Shown here: one piece after another, positions 42,723 through 51,670 of the stretch
Position numbering within the stretch: position 1 is the stretch's first letter
Layout: each line of letters starts with the position of its first letter
Source: 66-474 sp044464225
Lineage (GTDB): Bacteria > Pseudomonadota > Gammaproteobacteria > Xanthomonadales > Rhodanobacteraceae
Reading direction: 5' to 3'
Assembly (NCBI GenBank): GCA_044464225.1
Contig: JBIQLN010000009.1
Coordinates: forward strand, 1-64,000
DNA length: 64,000 nucleotides
Made by a program: the position numbers and the translations under genes
The notes under the pieces: model-generated
Database searches by the model: none
What the model was told of the DNA's origin: nothing
The model's input: only the letters and a program-made list of their open reading frames with translations

Positions 42723-42746
42723 CCCGCTTTTTGCCAGGACGCGTGC

Positions 42747-44162
42747 ATGAAAGTGACCATCTTCGGTACGGGCTACGTGGGCCTCGTCACCGGAACCTGC
42801 CTTGCCGAAATGGGTAATCACGTGCTTTGCGTGGACGTGGACGCCGAGAAGATCGCCCGGCTGGAGCGCGGCGAAATCCCGATCTTCGAGCCGGGCCTCG
42901 AACCACTGGTCAGGCGGAACCACGAGGCCGGCCGGCTGGCATTCACCACCGATTCCAAGGCGGCGGTCGCGCACGGCGACACGATTTTCATCGCGGTCGG
43001 CACCCCGCCCGACGAGGACGGCAGCGCCGACCTCAAATACGTGCTGGCGGTGGCGCGCAGCATCGGTGAAAACCTTACCGGGTATGCCGTGGTGGTGGAC
43101 AAGTCCACGGTGCCGGTGGGCACCGCGGACCGGGTGCGCGCCGAAATCGACGCAGCCCTGGAAAAACGCGGCGTGGAAATCGCCTTCGACGTGGTTTCCA
43201 ACCCCGAGTTCCTGAAGGAGGGCAATGCGGTCGATGACTGCATGAAGCCCGACCGCATCGTGATCGGCTCGTCCTCGTCGCGTGCGATCGACCTATTGAA
43301 GTCGCTCTACGCCCCGTTCAATCGCAACCACGACCGGATCGTGGTGATGGACGAGCGCTCGGCCGAACTGACCAAGTACGCGGCCAACGCGATGCTGGCG
43401 ACCAAGATCAGCTTCATGAACGAAATCGCCAACATCGCCGAGCATGTCGGCGCGGACGTCGAAATGGTGCGTCACGGCATCGGCTCCGATCCGCGGATCG
43501 GCTACAGCTTCATCTATCCCGGCACCGGCTACGGCGGCTCGTGTTTCCCCAAGGACGTACAGGCGCTGGAGCGTACCGCGCACGCGAACGGCTACCAGGC
43601 GCGGTTGCTTGGCGCGGTGGAAGCGGTCAATCGCGACCAGAAGCGTCGGTTGTTCGAATTGATGGCGCGCCATTTCGGCGGCAACCTGAAGGGTGCCACC
43701 GTCGCATTGTGGGGCCTCGCTTTCAAGCCGAACACCGACGACATGCGCGAAGCTCCCAGTCGAGTGCTGATGGAAGCCTTGTGGCAGGCCGGGGCGAGCG
43801 TGCGCGCGTACGATCCGCAGGCCCGCGGCGAAACCGCGCGCATCTATGGGAAGCGCGATGATCTGGTGTTGTGCGACGACCCGTGGGCGGGGCTTGAAGG
43901 CGCCGATGCGTTGGCCGTGGTGACCGAATGGAAGGTGTTCCGCAGCCCGGATTTCGCGCGGATCAAGTCGATGCTGAAAAACCCGGTGATTTTCGACGGC
44001 CGCAACCTGTACGATCCGGCCATGGTCGAATCCGCGGGGCTCGCGTATTACGGCATCGGCCGCGGCCGCAGTACCGTTGCGACGAAAAAGGGCATGAACG
44101 ACGATGGGCACACCGAACGACGAGCGGATGAACGAGCTCGAGTTGAAGCTGACCTTTCTTGA
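42747..44162 (+). CDS. ugd: UDP-glucose 6-dehydrogenase
   Basis: The 471-residue enzyme has the NAD motif GTGYVGLVTG, the catalytic thiol near residue 266 in GYGGSCFPKD and the Lys of LTKYAANAMLATKISF. It oxidises UDP-glucose to UDP-glucuronate for surface polysaccharide. The family usually ends at YYGIGRG; about 30 extra residues (VATKKGMNDDGHTERRADER) are read through the start of slyX in another frame. Confidence 0.93.
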   Translation: MKVTIFGTGYVGLVTGTCLAEMGNHVLCVDVDAEKIARLERGEIPIFEPGLEPLVRRNHEAGRLAFTTDSKAAVAHGDTIFIAVGTPPDEDGSADLKYVLAVARSIGENLTGYAVVVDKSTVPVGTADRVRAEIDAALEKRGVEIAFDVVSNPEFLKEGNAVDDCMKPDRIVIGSSSSRAIDLLKSLYAPFNRNHDRIVVMDERSAELTKYAANAMLATKISFMNEIANIAEHVGADVEMVRHGIGSDPRIGYSFIYPGTGYGGSCFPKDVQALERTAHANGYQARLLGAVEAVNRDQKRRLFELMARHFGGNLKGATVALWGLAFKPNTDDMREAPSRVLMEALWQAGASVRAYDPQARGETARIYGKRDDLVLCDDPWAGLEGADALAVVTEWKVFRSPDFARIKSMLKNPVIFDGRNLYDPAMVESAGLAYYGIGRGRSTVATKKGMNDDGHTERRADERARVEADLS

Positions 44163-44316
44163 TGACGCGGTCGCATCATTGAACGATGGCGAGGCGCAGC
44201 AGACGCGCCGGCTGCTGCAACTCGAAAATGCGCTGGCCGAACTGCGACGGGAGTTGGCGTCGTTGCGCACGAGCCTCGTGGACAACGTGCAGGAGGAACC
44301 GCCCCCGCATTATTAG
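44104..44316 (+). CDS. slyX: SlyX family protein
   Basis: The 70-residue coiled-coil protein (ELKLTFLDDAVASLNDGEAQ) ends in EEPPPHY, the C-terminal Pro-Pro-His-Tyr hallmark of SlyX. Function is unknown. If the ATG at 44104 is used the gene overlaps ugd by 59 bases; an ATG at 44128 would reduce this to 35. Confidence 0.85.
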   Translation: MGTPNDERMNELELKLTFLDDAVASLNDGEAQQTRRLLQLENALAELRRELASLRTSLVDNVQEEPPPHY

Positions 44317-44472
44317 TGCGAACGTCCATGTTCACGGTCCGATGAGGGGTTGCCCCATCCTGGACGAATTTGGAAACCAGCGACTCCAGAACGGCCATCC
44401 ACGGCCTGACTCTCCACCAAAAGCCGCTTCGAACTGAGCGTCGACAGTACCTCGCTCACACCGGCATCGCAG

Positions 44473-44500
44473 GTTGGGCTTGGCACCGCGAAATCCCAAC
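44473..44500. repeat. REP-like palindrome (copy 1)
   Basis: GTTGGG (44473-44478) pairs with CCCAAC (44495-44500) around CTTGGCACCGCGAAAT, preceded by GCAG. The GCAGGTTGGGCT core is identical to that of the larger element at 53148-53250. It lies between slyX and the DUF2058 gene. Confidence 0.55.
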
Positions 44501-44537
44501 ATCCGGTCAACAGTCAACAAGAACGTCATACGTTTCC

Positions 44538-45056
44538 ATGAGTGAATCCCTGCGCGACCAGTTGCTGAAGGCCGGATTCAAGCCCTCGCCATCGGCCAAA
44601 CCGAAGCAGCACGTGCGCCGCAAGCCGGAACCGCGCAAGAACCACGAGCCGGGCGAGCCCGATCTTGCCAGGGCCTTTGCGCTGCGCGCGCAAGCCGAGC
44701 GCGCCGAACGGGAGGCTGCCGAACGGGAGGCGCGCGAAAGGGCCGCGGCAAAAAAGGAACGCAAGCGCAAGTTGCAGGCGCTGCTGGCGGGCAAGGTGCT
44801 CAATCGTGACGACGCCGAGCAGGTTCGGAACTTCGAATTCGCCGGCAAGATCCGCCGGGTCTATGTCACGCCCGAGCAGCTGCGGGGCATCAACGCGGGA
44901 GAACTGGGCGTGGTGATGCAGAATGGGCGTGCGGTGCTTGTCCTTCGCGAAATTGCCCTGGAAACACGGGCCATCGCGCCGGAGGCCGTGGCCCTGCTGG
45001 TGGATCCGGATGCACCCGTGGAGGACGACGGAGTGCCCGACGACTTGATGTGGTGA
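44538..45056 (+). CDS. DUF2058 family protein (YaiL-like)
   Basis: The 172-residue protein starts MSESLRDQLLKAGF, has a long basic/acidic coiled coil (RAQAERAEREAAEREARERA) and a C-terminal domain with YVTPEQLRGINAGELGVV. This is the DUF2058/YaiL pattern, nucleoprotein-like in E. coli annotations, with unknown function. Helical charged N-terminus suggests binding to RNA or ribosomes, which is an inference. The start follows the family N-terminus; the open frame upstream has no family match. Confidence 0.8.
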   Translation: MSESLRDQLLKAGFKPSPSAKPKQHVRRKPEPRKNHEPGEPDLARAFALRAQAERAEREAAEREARERAAAKKERKRKLQALLAGKVLNRDDAEQVRNFEFAGKIRRVYVTPEQLRGINAGELGVVMQNGRAVLVLREIALETRAIAPEAVALLVDPDAPVEDDGVPDDLMW

Positions 45057-45122
45057 CGAGTACCGACTGGAAGGGCGGCAGCGGCGCACGGCGCCGGGCG
45101 ATGTGCCGCTACGGGCGGCGGA

Positions 45123-47177
45123 TCATTCGCGTTTTGCCAGAGCCGGATTGAACCACCCCTGCTTCGGCGCGAAGCGCGCACCGTGTGCATGCACCAGCGC
45201 TTCGAGTCTCTCCCGCAGCGTGCCTGCGCCGGTGGCGCGGATGTACTGGATGGGGCCGCCGCGGAACGGCGCGAAGCCCGTGCCGAAGATCACGCCCGCG
45301 TCGAGAAGGTCTGCGTCCGCGACCACGCCGTCGTGCAGGCAAGCCACGGCCTCGTTGAGCATCGGCAGGACCAGGCGGTCTTCCAGATCGGCGGGCGCGC
45401 GATAGCCTGCATCGACCTTGGGTTTCAACGCCCGCCCGTCCTTCCACACGTAGAAGCCCGCGCCATCCTTCTTGCCGCGCTTGCCACCGTCGACCTTGTC
45501 GGCGATGCCGCTGGGCAATTCGAGTCCGAGGAACGGACCGAGCTCGCGCCCCACCGAAAGCGCCACATCAAGGCCGATCGTGTCGATCAATTCGATCGGC
45601 CCCATCGGCATGCCGAAGCGCTTGCCCACACGGTCTATCACCGGATCGGGAATGCCCTCGGTATGGCAACGCACCGCTTCCAGCAGGTAAGGCATCAGGA
45701 TCCGGTTCACGAGGAATCCCGGCGTACCGAGCACCGGCAACGGCAGTTTGCCGATGGCCTTCACCCAGGCCCACGCACGTTTTTCCAGTGTCGGATCGAG
45801 CGCGTCGTGGCGCACCACTTCCACCAGTGGCATCTGCGCCACCGGGTTGAAGAAATGCAGCCCGAGGAATCGCCGCGATTCGATGATCGCGCCGCGCAGG
45901 TCGTCCAGCGGGATCGATGAAGTATTGGTGGCGATCAATGCGTCTGCGGCGATGTCCGGTTCGAGCGCGCGGTACACCGCCCGCTTGGCTTCCGGGTTTT
46001 CGTAGATCGCCTCGATGGCGAGCTGCGACGATGCGGCGCCCGCGCCCTCGACGTCCGGCGTGAGGCGCGCCTCGACGGGTGCCACGCGGTCGCGGGTTTT
46101 CAGCTTCTTCTCGAACAGTCGGCGCGCCCGCGCCAGCGCGGGTTCCACGAATTTCATCTCGCGGTCCTGCAACGTCACCTCGAAGCCACGCAACGCGGAC
46201 CACGCGGCGATGTCGCCGCCCATGACCCCGGCACCGATCACGTGCACATGGCGAATGCCGTGGGCGGTATCGCCTGCGAGTCCGCGCATGCGTTCGCGCA
46301 GGAAAAACACGCGGATCAGATTGTGTGCCGTGGGCGTGGCTGCGAGTTTGGCCACCGAACGCGCTTCCAGCGCGAGACGCCGCGAGATGTCGCCGCCACC
46401 GCGCCGCCACACCTCGATCAGTGCGAACGGCGCGGGGTAGTGTTGCGGCGAAGCCTTGGCCGCGGTCTGTCTGCGCATGACCGGAGCGAGGACTTGCCGC
46501 GCGGCCCAGCAATTGCTGACCCATGCCTGCGCGCGTTGCATCCACGGTCGCGTGATCGGCTGCAATGCCAACCTGTGCGCTTCGTCGAGCAACGCGTCGG
46601 GTGCGGCGAGCCGATCGACCAGGCCTTCGGCGAGGGCGCGCTCGGCGGATGACGCGCGTCCGGTCAGCATCATCGTCAGCGCCTTGGGCGCGCCAATCAG
46701 GCGCGGCAGGCGGGCAGTGCCGCCCCAGCCGGGATGGATGCCGAGTTGCACTTCCGGCAACGCGATGCGGGTTTCCGGCGCACGCGCCGCGATGCGCATC
46801 CGGCAGGCCAGCGCGAGCTCGGTGCCGCCACCCATGCAGGTGCCATGGATTGCAGCCACTGTCGGCATCGGCAGGCGGGCGAGCCGCTCGAAAACGCGCT
46901 GGCCGTGCTCGATTTCCTCTCGCACGGTGCCCTTCCGGTCATAGCTTTCGAACTCCTTCAGGTCGGCACCGACCGCGAAACCGGAGACCTTGCCTGAATG
47001 GATCACCACCGCGGCGGGACGTTCGATCGCGATGCGTTCCAGCATGCCGTCCAGCTCGTCCAGCAGCGGTCGTGACAGTGCGTTCACGCCGCTGCCGTCA
47101 CGATCGATACATAGCACGAGGACGCCGTCCGCGCCCACCGAAGCTTGCCAGTGCCTGAATCGCAAACCGTCGAACAC
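45123..47177 (-). CDS. Fatty acid oxidation multienzyme (FadJ/FadB-like alpha subunit)
   Basis: The 684-residue protein joins an enoyl-CoA hydratase domain (GTCMGGGTELALACRMRIA, LPEVQLGIHPGWGG with the catalytic Glu) to a 3-hydroxyacyl-CoA dehydrogenase (GAGVMGGDIAAWSALRGF, HFFNPVAQMPLVEVV with the His-Glu dyad). It catalyses two central steps of beta-oxidation. The thiolase partner is not adjacent. Length is slightly under E. coli FadJ, and a FadB-type proline-isomerase function cannot be told. Confidence 0.9.
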   Translation of the reverse strand: MFDGLRFRHWQASVGADGVLVLCIDRDGSGVNALSRPLLDELDGMLERIAIERPAAVVIHSGKVSGFAVGADLKEFESYDRKGTVREEIEHGQRVFERLARLPMPTVAAIHGTCMGGGTELALACRMRIAARAPETRIALPEVQLGIHPGWGGTARLPRLIGAPKALTMMLTGRASSAERALAEGLVDRLAAPDALLDEAHRLALQPITRPWMQRAQAWVSNCWAARQVLAPVMRRQTAAKASPQHYPAPFALIEVWRRGGGDISRRLALEARSVAKLAATPTAHNLIRVFFLRERMRGLAGDTAHGIRHVHVIGAGVMGGDIAAWSALRGFEVTLQDREMKFVEPALARARRLFEKKLKTRDRVAPVEARLTPDVEGAGAASSQLAIEAIYENPEAKRAVYRALEPDIAADALIATNTSSIPLDDLRGAIIESRRFLGLHFFNPVAQMPLVEVVRHDALDPTLEKRAWAWVKAIGKLPLPVLGTPGFLVNRILMPYLLEAVRCHTEGIPDPVIDRVGKRFGMPMGPIELIDTIGLDVALSVGRELGPFLGLELPSGIADKVDGGKRGKKDGAGFYVWKDGRALKPKVDAGYRAPADLEDRLVLPMLNEAVACLHDGVVADADLLDAGVIFGTGFAPFRGGPIQYIRATGAGTLRERLEALVHAHGARFAPKQGWFNPALAKRE

Positions 47178-47255
47178 TTCTCAGTCCCATCGTCGCTCCG
47201 TCCGCATCATCATTGATCGCGCATGGACCGTGGTCAACGTCGGGTGAAGGGATAC

Positions 47256-47741
47256 ATGGCCGACATCGAGCCGTCAACGCCGGAAGGTGAAAACAACAAT
47301 CTGCTGGACCGCATCCTGGCGGCCGACAGTGTGGTGGTGACATTGCGCTGCGGCGACGCCGGAACGGTGACGAGCGCGCTGCGGCGCATCGCGCTGCAAA
47401 CCGGCAGGGCACTGTATGCCTGGCGCCCGCATATCGGCCTGTGCCGGTTGGGCGTTCGCGACGAAAAAATTCCTGGCGTGGTGCAACTGGCCGACGTGCT
47501 GCGGTGGGTCTACCGCGGCCCCGGTTTCGGCGTTTGTTTCCTGGCCGAGTCACCCCGGGCATGGGCGCCGGATATCATGGCTTTGCTGCATCGGATCACG
47601 CAAATCGATCCACGCAAGCCGCGCCGCCTGATATTGCCCGGTACGCTTGCGGATGTGCCGCCCTCGCTGCCAGCGCGCGAGCTTGCGTGGGGCAGCCCGG
47701 GGACGCAATTGCGCCTGAGGCACGGCGCGTGGTTGCAGTGA
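47256..47741 (+). CDS. Conserved small protein linked to a GGDEF/EAL gene
   Basis: The 161-residue protein has alternating strands and helices: SVVVTLRCGDAGTVTSALRR, TGRALYAWRPHIGLCRLG, VVQLADVLRWVYRG, GFGVCFLAE, RRLILPGTLADVPPSL. This resembles the N-terminal, non-ATPase domain found before some AAA ATPases (pattern ...Ly.W....Gl..), here standing alone with no Walker motif. ATG 47256 follows AAGGGA; the frame is also open from 47223. Its stop overlaps the next gene's ATG, so they are likely one signalling unit. Confidence 0.6.
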   Translation: MADIEPSTPEGENNNLLDRILAADSVVVTLRCGDAGTVTSALRRIALQTGRALYAWRPHIGLCRLGVRDEKIPGVVQLADVLRWVYRGPGFGVCFLAESPRAWAPDIMALLHRITQIDPRKPRRLILPGTLADVPPSLPARELAWGSPGTQLRLRHGAWLQ

Positions 47742-50047
47742 TGAGCCGTGAAAAGGGCCCGGTGCTGGTGGTGGCGTCCTCCCGGGACGATCGCCGCATC
47801 CTGTTCGACGCGCTGGACGGCATGCGTGTTGGTGAAATCCTCAGCGCGCGCGACGCGGTCCATGCGCGCGCATTGCTGGCTCGCTCGCCGCGACCGGCCC
47901 TGGCAGTGCTGGATTTTGCCCATGAGGTGTCGCAATCGCGCACCTTGTGCGCGGAGCTGGATGGCGTGCCGGTGATCGGGCTGTTCGGTCCGGAATTCGA
48001 CGCACGTGACGGTCACGCGTGCCCGTCCGCATGCAGCAACGTGAAGGCATGGTTGCGCGCACCGGTTGACGCCACCGAAGCGGCGGTGCGCGTGCGTGAA
48101 GCGCTGGATGCTCCCGCGCCGGCATCGCCATCGCTCGCGCACAGCAGCGGACCCGCCACGCCGCCGCAGTCGCTGCAGGCCGGTGCCCATGCGGCGCTGC
48201 AGATGATCGCGGGATTGTTGCAGCCGGCGCGCGATGCCGCGGGCCTGCCGACCCTCGTGCAGCGGGCGATGCAGGCGCTCGGCATGGACCTGATGGTGAT
48301 CGCGGAACGCGACGCGTCGACCGACAACACGTTGCATTCGTTGGCGCGGATGGATCGCCTCTCGAGGCCCGGAGCATCGGATCCCCTGGCACAGGGATTC
48401 GTGCGGCAGGCATTGAAGGGGGAGGGCATCGTTCGTGTCGTGCCTTCGCAGGCGGACGATGCTTTTGCCAGTGAAACGGGATGCTCCTGGTATGCGGCCT
48501 TGCCGTTGTTCGACATGGCCCGCAACCGGCTGGGGCTGATGGTGTGCGCGTCCCGGGTGCCCTTCATCGAAGGACCGGCGGCGCTGAAACCGATACTGGA
48601 AATCATCGGTATGCGTTTTGCCGCATTGCTGGAATTGCGTGCCGAGCGCGAACGAAGCCGCAACCGTTCGCTGATGGATGGCTTGACCGGCTTGCCCAAC
48701 AGGATGCTTTTCAACGACCGGCTCAAATCGGTCTTGCACGATGCGCGTCGCACCGGCGAGGTTTTCGCGGTGCTGTTCGTGGACATGGACCGCTTCAAGG
48801 GCATCAATGATTCGCTGGGCCACGCGGTGGGCGACCAGGTGCTGGTGGCCGGTGCGCGACGCCTGAGCGACGCCGTGCGTGCATCCGACACGGTCGCGCG
48901 TTACGCCGGCGACGAATTCACCCTGATCCTGCGGCACGTCAATGATCGCGGCGATATCGACCGGATTGCGGCCAAGCTCCTGACGGGCATGCAGGCGCCG
49001 CTGGTGCTCGATGATGGTTCCGAATTGCACGTGACGACCTCGATCGGCATCAGCGTCTATCCCGATGACGCGACCGACGCGGAAGGGCTGGTGAAGCATG
49101 CCGACATGGCGATGTACAGCGCCAAGGCGCGCGGCCGCAACAACATGCAGGCATACGCGGACGTGCCGGCCGACACGCACGGGCAACGCATGGAAATGGA
49201 ATCGCGCCTGCGCCAGGCCGAGGCGAACGGCGAACTGTCGGTGTACTACCAGCCGCAGATCGACGTGGCCACCGAAGAAATCGTGGGCGTGGAGGCCACG
49301 GTGCGCTGGCAGCATCCGGTGCTGGGCCTGCTGAGTCCCGCCTTCTTCATGCCGCTGGCCGAGGAAACGGGACAGAGCCTCTCGATCGGCGAGTGGGTGT
49401 TGCGACGCGCCTGCGCCGACGTGGCGGTGTGGCGACGCCGGCACAAGTTGCCGTTGAGGCTGGCGGTAAACTTGTCGGCCCTGCAGTGGATGCAGCCGAA
49501 CCTGGCGGCGATGGTCGAGGCCGCATGCCGCGACGCAAAGCTGGATCCCGACGTGCTGGATCTGGAAACACCCGAGGGCGTGCTGGCGAAGCCGCAGGCG
49601 GAGCTGGCGACGGCCATGGACCTGCTGCGGCGAATCGGCTGTCGCGTGGTCGCCGATCACGCCGGCGACGCACAAAGCGCTCCCGAACTGGTCGGTGCGC
49701 TGCCCGTGGATGCCATCAAGATCGACCAGAGTTTCGTGCGCAACATCGGCAGCGACCCAGACGACGAATCGGTGGTATCGTCGATCCTGGATGCCGCGCG
49801 GGGGCAACGTCGGCGGGTGATCGCCGATGGCGTCGAAACCGAGCGCCAACTGGAATTCCTGCGCGAACGGGGCTGTGATGCCGCGCAGGGGCCGCTGTTT
49901 TGCCGTGCGGTTCCGGTGGCGGCCCTGATGCGGTTGCTGGGGACACGCCGTCCTGCGTGGGCTGCCAAGCCGGCATCCCTGGAACGGAGCGCGCCGGACA
50001 AACCGCGTTCGCCACCCGCCGGCCGTCGGCGGGGGGCACACGGTTGA
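47741..50047 (+). CDS. Degenerate-EAL diguanylate cyclase with receiver-like and GAF-like domains
   Basis: The 768-residue protein has an N-terminal receiver-like domain (residues 1-120) lacking the usual acidic set, a GAF-like domain (about 150-300), a GGDEF domain (DGLTGLPNRMLFNDRL, then RYAGDEFTLIL near 388) and an EAL domain. The cyclase signature AGDEF is of active type. The EAL signature is EAT, the DDFGTG loop reads ADHAGD and AEGVET reads ADGVET, so phosphodiesterase activity is unlikely. It may make c-di-GMP or bind it. Coupled to the preceding gene. Confidence 0.85.
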   Translation: MSREKGPVLVVASSRDDRRILFDALDGMRVGEILSARDAVHARALLARSPRPALAVLDFAHEVSQSRTLCAELDGVPVIGLFGPEFDARDGHACPSACSNVKAWLRAPVDATEAAVRVREALDAPAPASPSLAHSSGPATPPQSLQAGAHAALQMIAGLLQPARDAAGLPTLVQRAMQALGMDLMVIAERDASTDNTLHSLARMDRLSRPGASDPLAQGFVRQALKGEGIVRVVPSQADDAFASETGCSWYAALPLFDMARNRLGLMVCASRVPFIEGPAALKPILEIIGMRFAALLELRAERERSRNRSLMDGLTGLPNRMLFNDRLKSVLHDARRTGEVFAVLFVDMDRFKGINDSLGHAVGDQVLVAGARRLSDAVRASDTVARYAGDEFTLILRHVNDRGDIDRIAAKLLTGMQAPLVLDDGSELHVTTSIGISVYPDDATDAEGLVKHADMAMYSAKARGRNNMQAYADVPADTHGQRMEMESRLRQAEANGELSVYYQPQIDVATEEIVGVEATVRWQHPVLGLLSPAFFMPLAEETGQSLSIGEWVLRRACADVAVWRRRHKLPLRLAVNLSALQWMQPNLAAMVEAACRDAKLDPDVLDLETPEGVLAKPQAELATAMDLLRRIGCRVVADHAGDAQSAPELVGALPVDAIKIDQSFVRNIGSDPDDESVVSSILDAARGQRRRVIADGVETERQLEFLRERGCDAAQGPLFCRAVPVAALMRLLGTRRPAWAAKPASLERSAPDKPRSPPAGRRRGAHG

Positions 50048-50231
50048 CCATCCCTCGGTAACGGCGTTGGGCTGCCGCTGGCCTTGATCCGGAGGCGAAA
50101 CGGCCCAACCATCAGGGCGGAGCTTGCGGTTCAAGGGTTGCGGGATGACTATTCCGGATGAACTTTCGCGCGCGGAGCGCGGTCAGACGGGGGTGCATAT
50201 CACCTCCGGCGCATCAGGGAGTGCCGCCCGG

Positions 50232-50822
50232 ATGGGCGATGTGGAAACCGATCGTGCCCTGGTCGCGCGCGTGCGCAAGGGCGACAACAAGGCGTTCGAA
50301 TTGCTGGTGCGCAAGTACCAGCACAAGATCATCGGCCTGGTGTCGAGGTACGTGCACGACTGGAGCGAGTGCGAGGACGTGGCGCAGGAAGCCTTCATCC
50401 GCGCCTACCGCGCGATCGGAGCGTTCCGTGGTGACAGCGCCTTTTATACCTGGATGTACAAGATCGCCGTGAATACCGCGAAGAACCATCTGGTCGCCCA
50501 GGGCCGCCGTCCGCCCGCCGAAGACATCGACGCGGATACCGCGGTGCAGTTCGATGCCGGCGCCCGCTTGCGCGACGAGGCCACCCCGGAACACGAACTG
50601 GCCCGCCACGAGATTGAACAAACCGTGTTCGCCACGGTCGAAAAGTTGCCCGAGGAATTGCGCGACGCGATTACCCTGCGCGAGGTCGATGGCCTTTCCT
50701 ACGAGGAAATCGCCGAACGCATGAATTGCCCCATCGGCACCGTGCGTTCGCGCATCTTCCGTGCCCGCGAAGCGATTGATGAGAAACTGCGCCCGCTGTT
50801 GTCCAACGACGATGAAGCCTGA
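50232..50822 (+). CDS. rpoE: RNA polymerase sigma factor RpoE (sigma-E)
   Basis: The 196-residue ECF sigma factor has region 2 (ELLVRKYQHKIIGLVSRYVH, DVAQEAFIRAYRAI) and region 4 (LPEELRDAITLREVDGLSYE, CPIGTVRSRIFRAREAID) of the sigma-E group. It directs the envelope stress response. ATG 50232 fits the family start; ATG 50145 in the same frame would add 29 residues. rseA and a mucD-type protease follow, so the operon carries its own control. Confidence 0.92.
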   Translation: MGDVETDRALVARVRKGDNKAFELLVRKYQHKIIGLVSRYVHDWSECEDVAQEAFIRAYRAIGAFRGDSAFYTWMYKIAVNTAKNHLVAQGRRPPAEDIDADTAVQFDAGARLRDEATPEHELARHEIEQTVFATVEKLPEELRDAITLREVDGLSYEEIAERMNCPIGTVRSRIFRAREAIDEKLRPLLSNDDEA

Positions 50823-50855
50823 TTCGGCAACGACTGCTGCAAGAGGTACAAGGTG

Positions 50856-51521
50856 ATGGATCCGACCAGCCGCGAAGACCTTTCCGCCCTGATGGACGGC
50901 GAACTGGCCGCCGAACCGACGCGTTTCCTGCTGCGGCGCCTCGATCATGACCCCGAGCTGTCCGCCACCTGGTCGCGCTGGCACCTGATCCGCGCCTGCC
51001 TCACTTCCGATTCCGCGCGCATGTCGGCGCCGAACCGCGACAACGATTTCGCGGCACAAGTGGCTGCGGCCTTGCAGGTCGAGACGGCCCCGCAGGTTCG
51101 CCCGCGCCATTGGGTGCGTTACATGGGCGGGGGTGCAATCGCCGCCGGGGTCGCGGTGGCGGCACTGATGTTGAACGCACCGGGCCCCCGCGGGGAAGCG
51201 CCGGCCCCTGTCGCGCAAAGCCGTCCCGCCGCGAACACCGCCGTTCCAACCGCGTTGGCTGAGGCCTCGCCATCTTTGAATCCGGTCACCCCGCCGTGGT
51301 TGCTGTCGCGCCAACCCACAGTGCTCTCCGCGCAACCGGCGTCGGCCAACGTCGTGTACGGCACCGGCCTGATGCAGCCCGACTATCTGCGTCGCGCCAC
51401 CTATGCGCGCGACGAGGCACTGCCTTACGCGTCGTTCCCGCAGGCCAGCCAGACGTTGCCATTCTCGATCGTGCTGCTGCCGGAACCGCCGCCCTCCAGC
51501 GCCTCCGCGGCGCGGCATTGA
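50856..51521 (+). CDS. rseA: Sigma-E negative regulator RseA
   Basis: The 221-residue protein has the N-terminal anti-sigma part (DLSALMDGELAAEPTRFLLR, SRWHLIRACLTSD), one membrane span (GGGAIAAGVAVAALML, about 93-108) and a Pro/Ala-rich periplasmic domain. It holds sigma-E until cleaved under envelope stress. ATG 50856 is one codon after a GTG. No rseB follows, so the periplasmic sensing partner is missing or elsewhere. Confidence 0.85.
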   Translation: MDPTSREDLSALMDGELAAEPTRFLLRRLDHDPELSATWSRWHLIRACLTSDSARMSAPNRDNDFAAQVAAALQVETAPQVRPRHWVRYMGGGAIAAGVAVAALMLNAPGPRGEAPAPVAQSRPAANTAVPTALAEASPSLNPVTPPWLLSRQPTVLSAQPASANVVYGTGLMQPDYLRRATYARDEALPYASFPQASQTLPFSIVLLPEPPPSSASAARH

Positions 51522-51670
51522 GGCTGCACGGCCGCGGATGACGCGGGCGTGCCCCAGTGTGGCGACTCGTCGCCCGGAACATGCAGCGTTTGGCGATTGG
51601 GCCTCGTCGCCCGCGATGGTTTCGTGTCCGGCGGCGGTGATTTTGCACATTCATCGATGAGGAGAAAACC

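Noticed and set aside
51574..51600. Possible sigma-E promoter before mucD (GGAAC at about 51576)
   Set aside because: No matching -10 at the proper distance, so the resemblance is limited to five bases.
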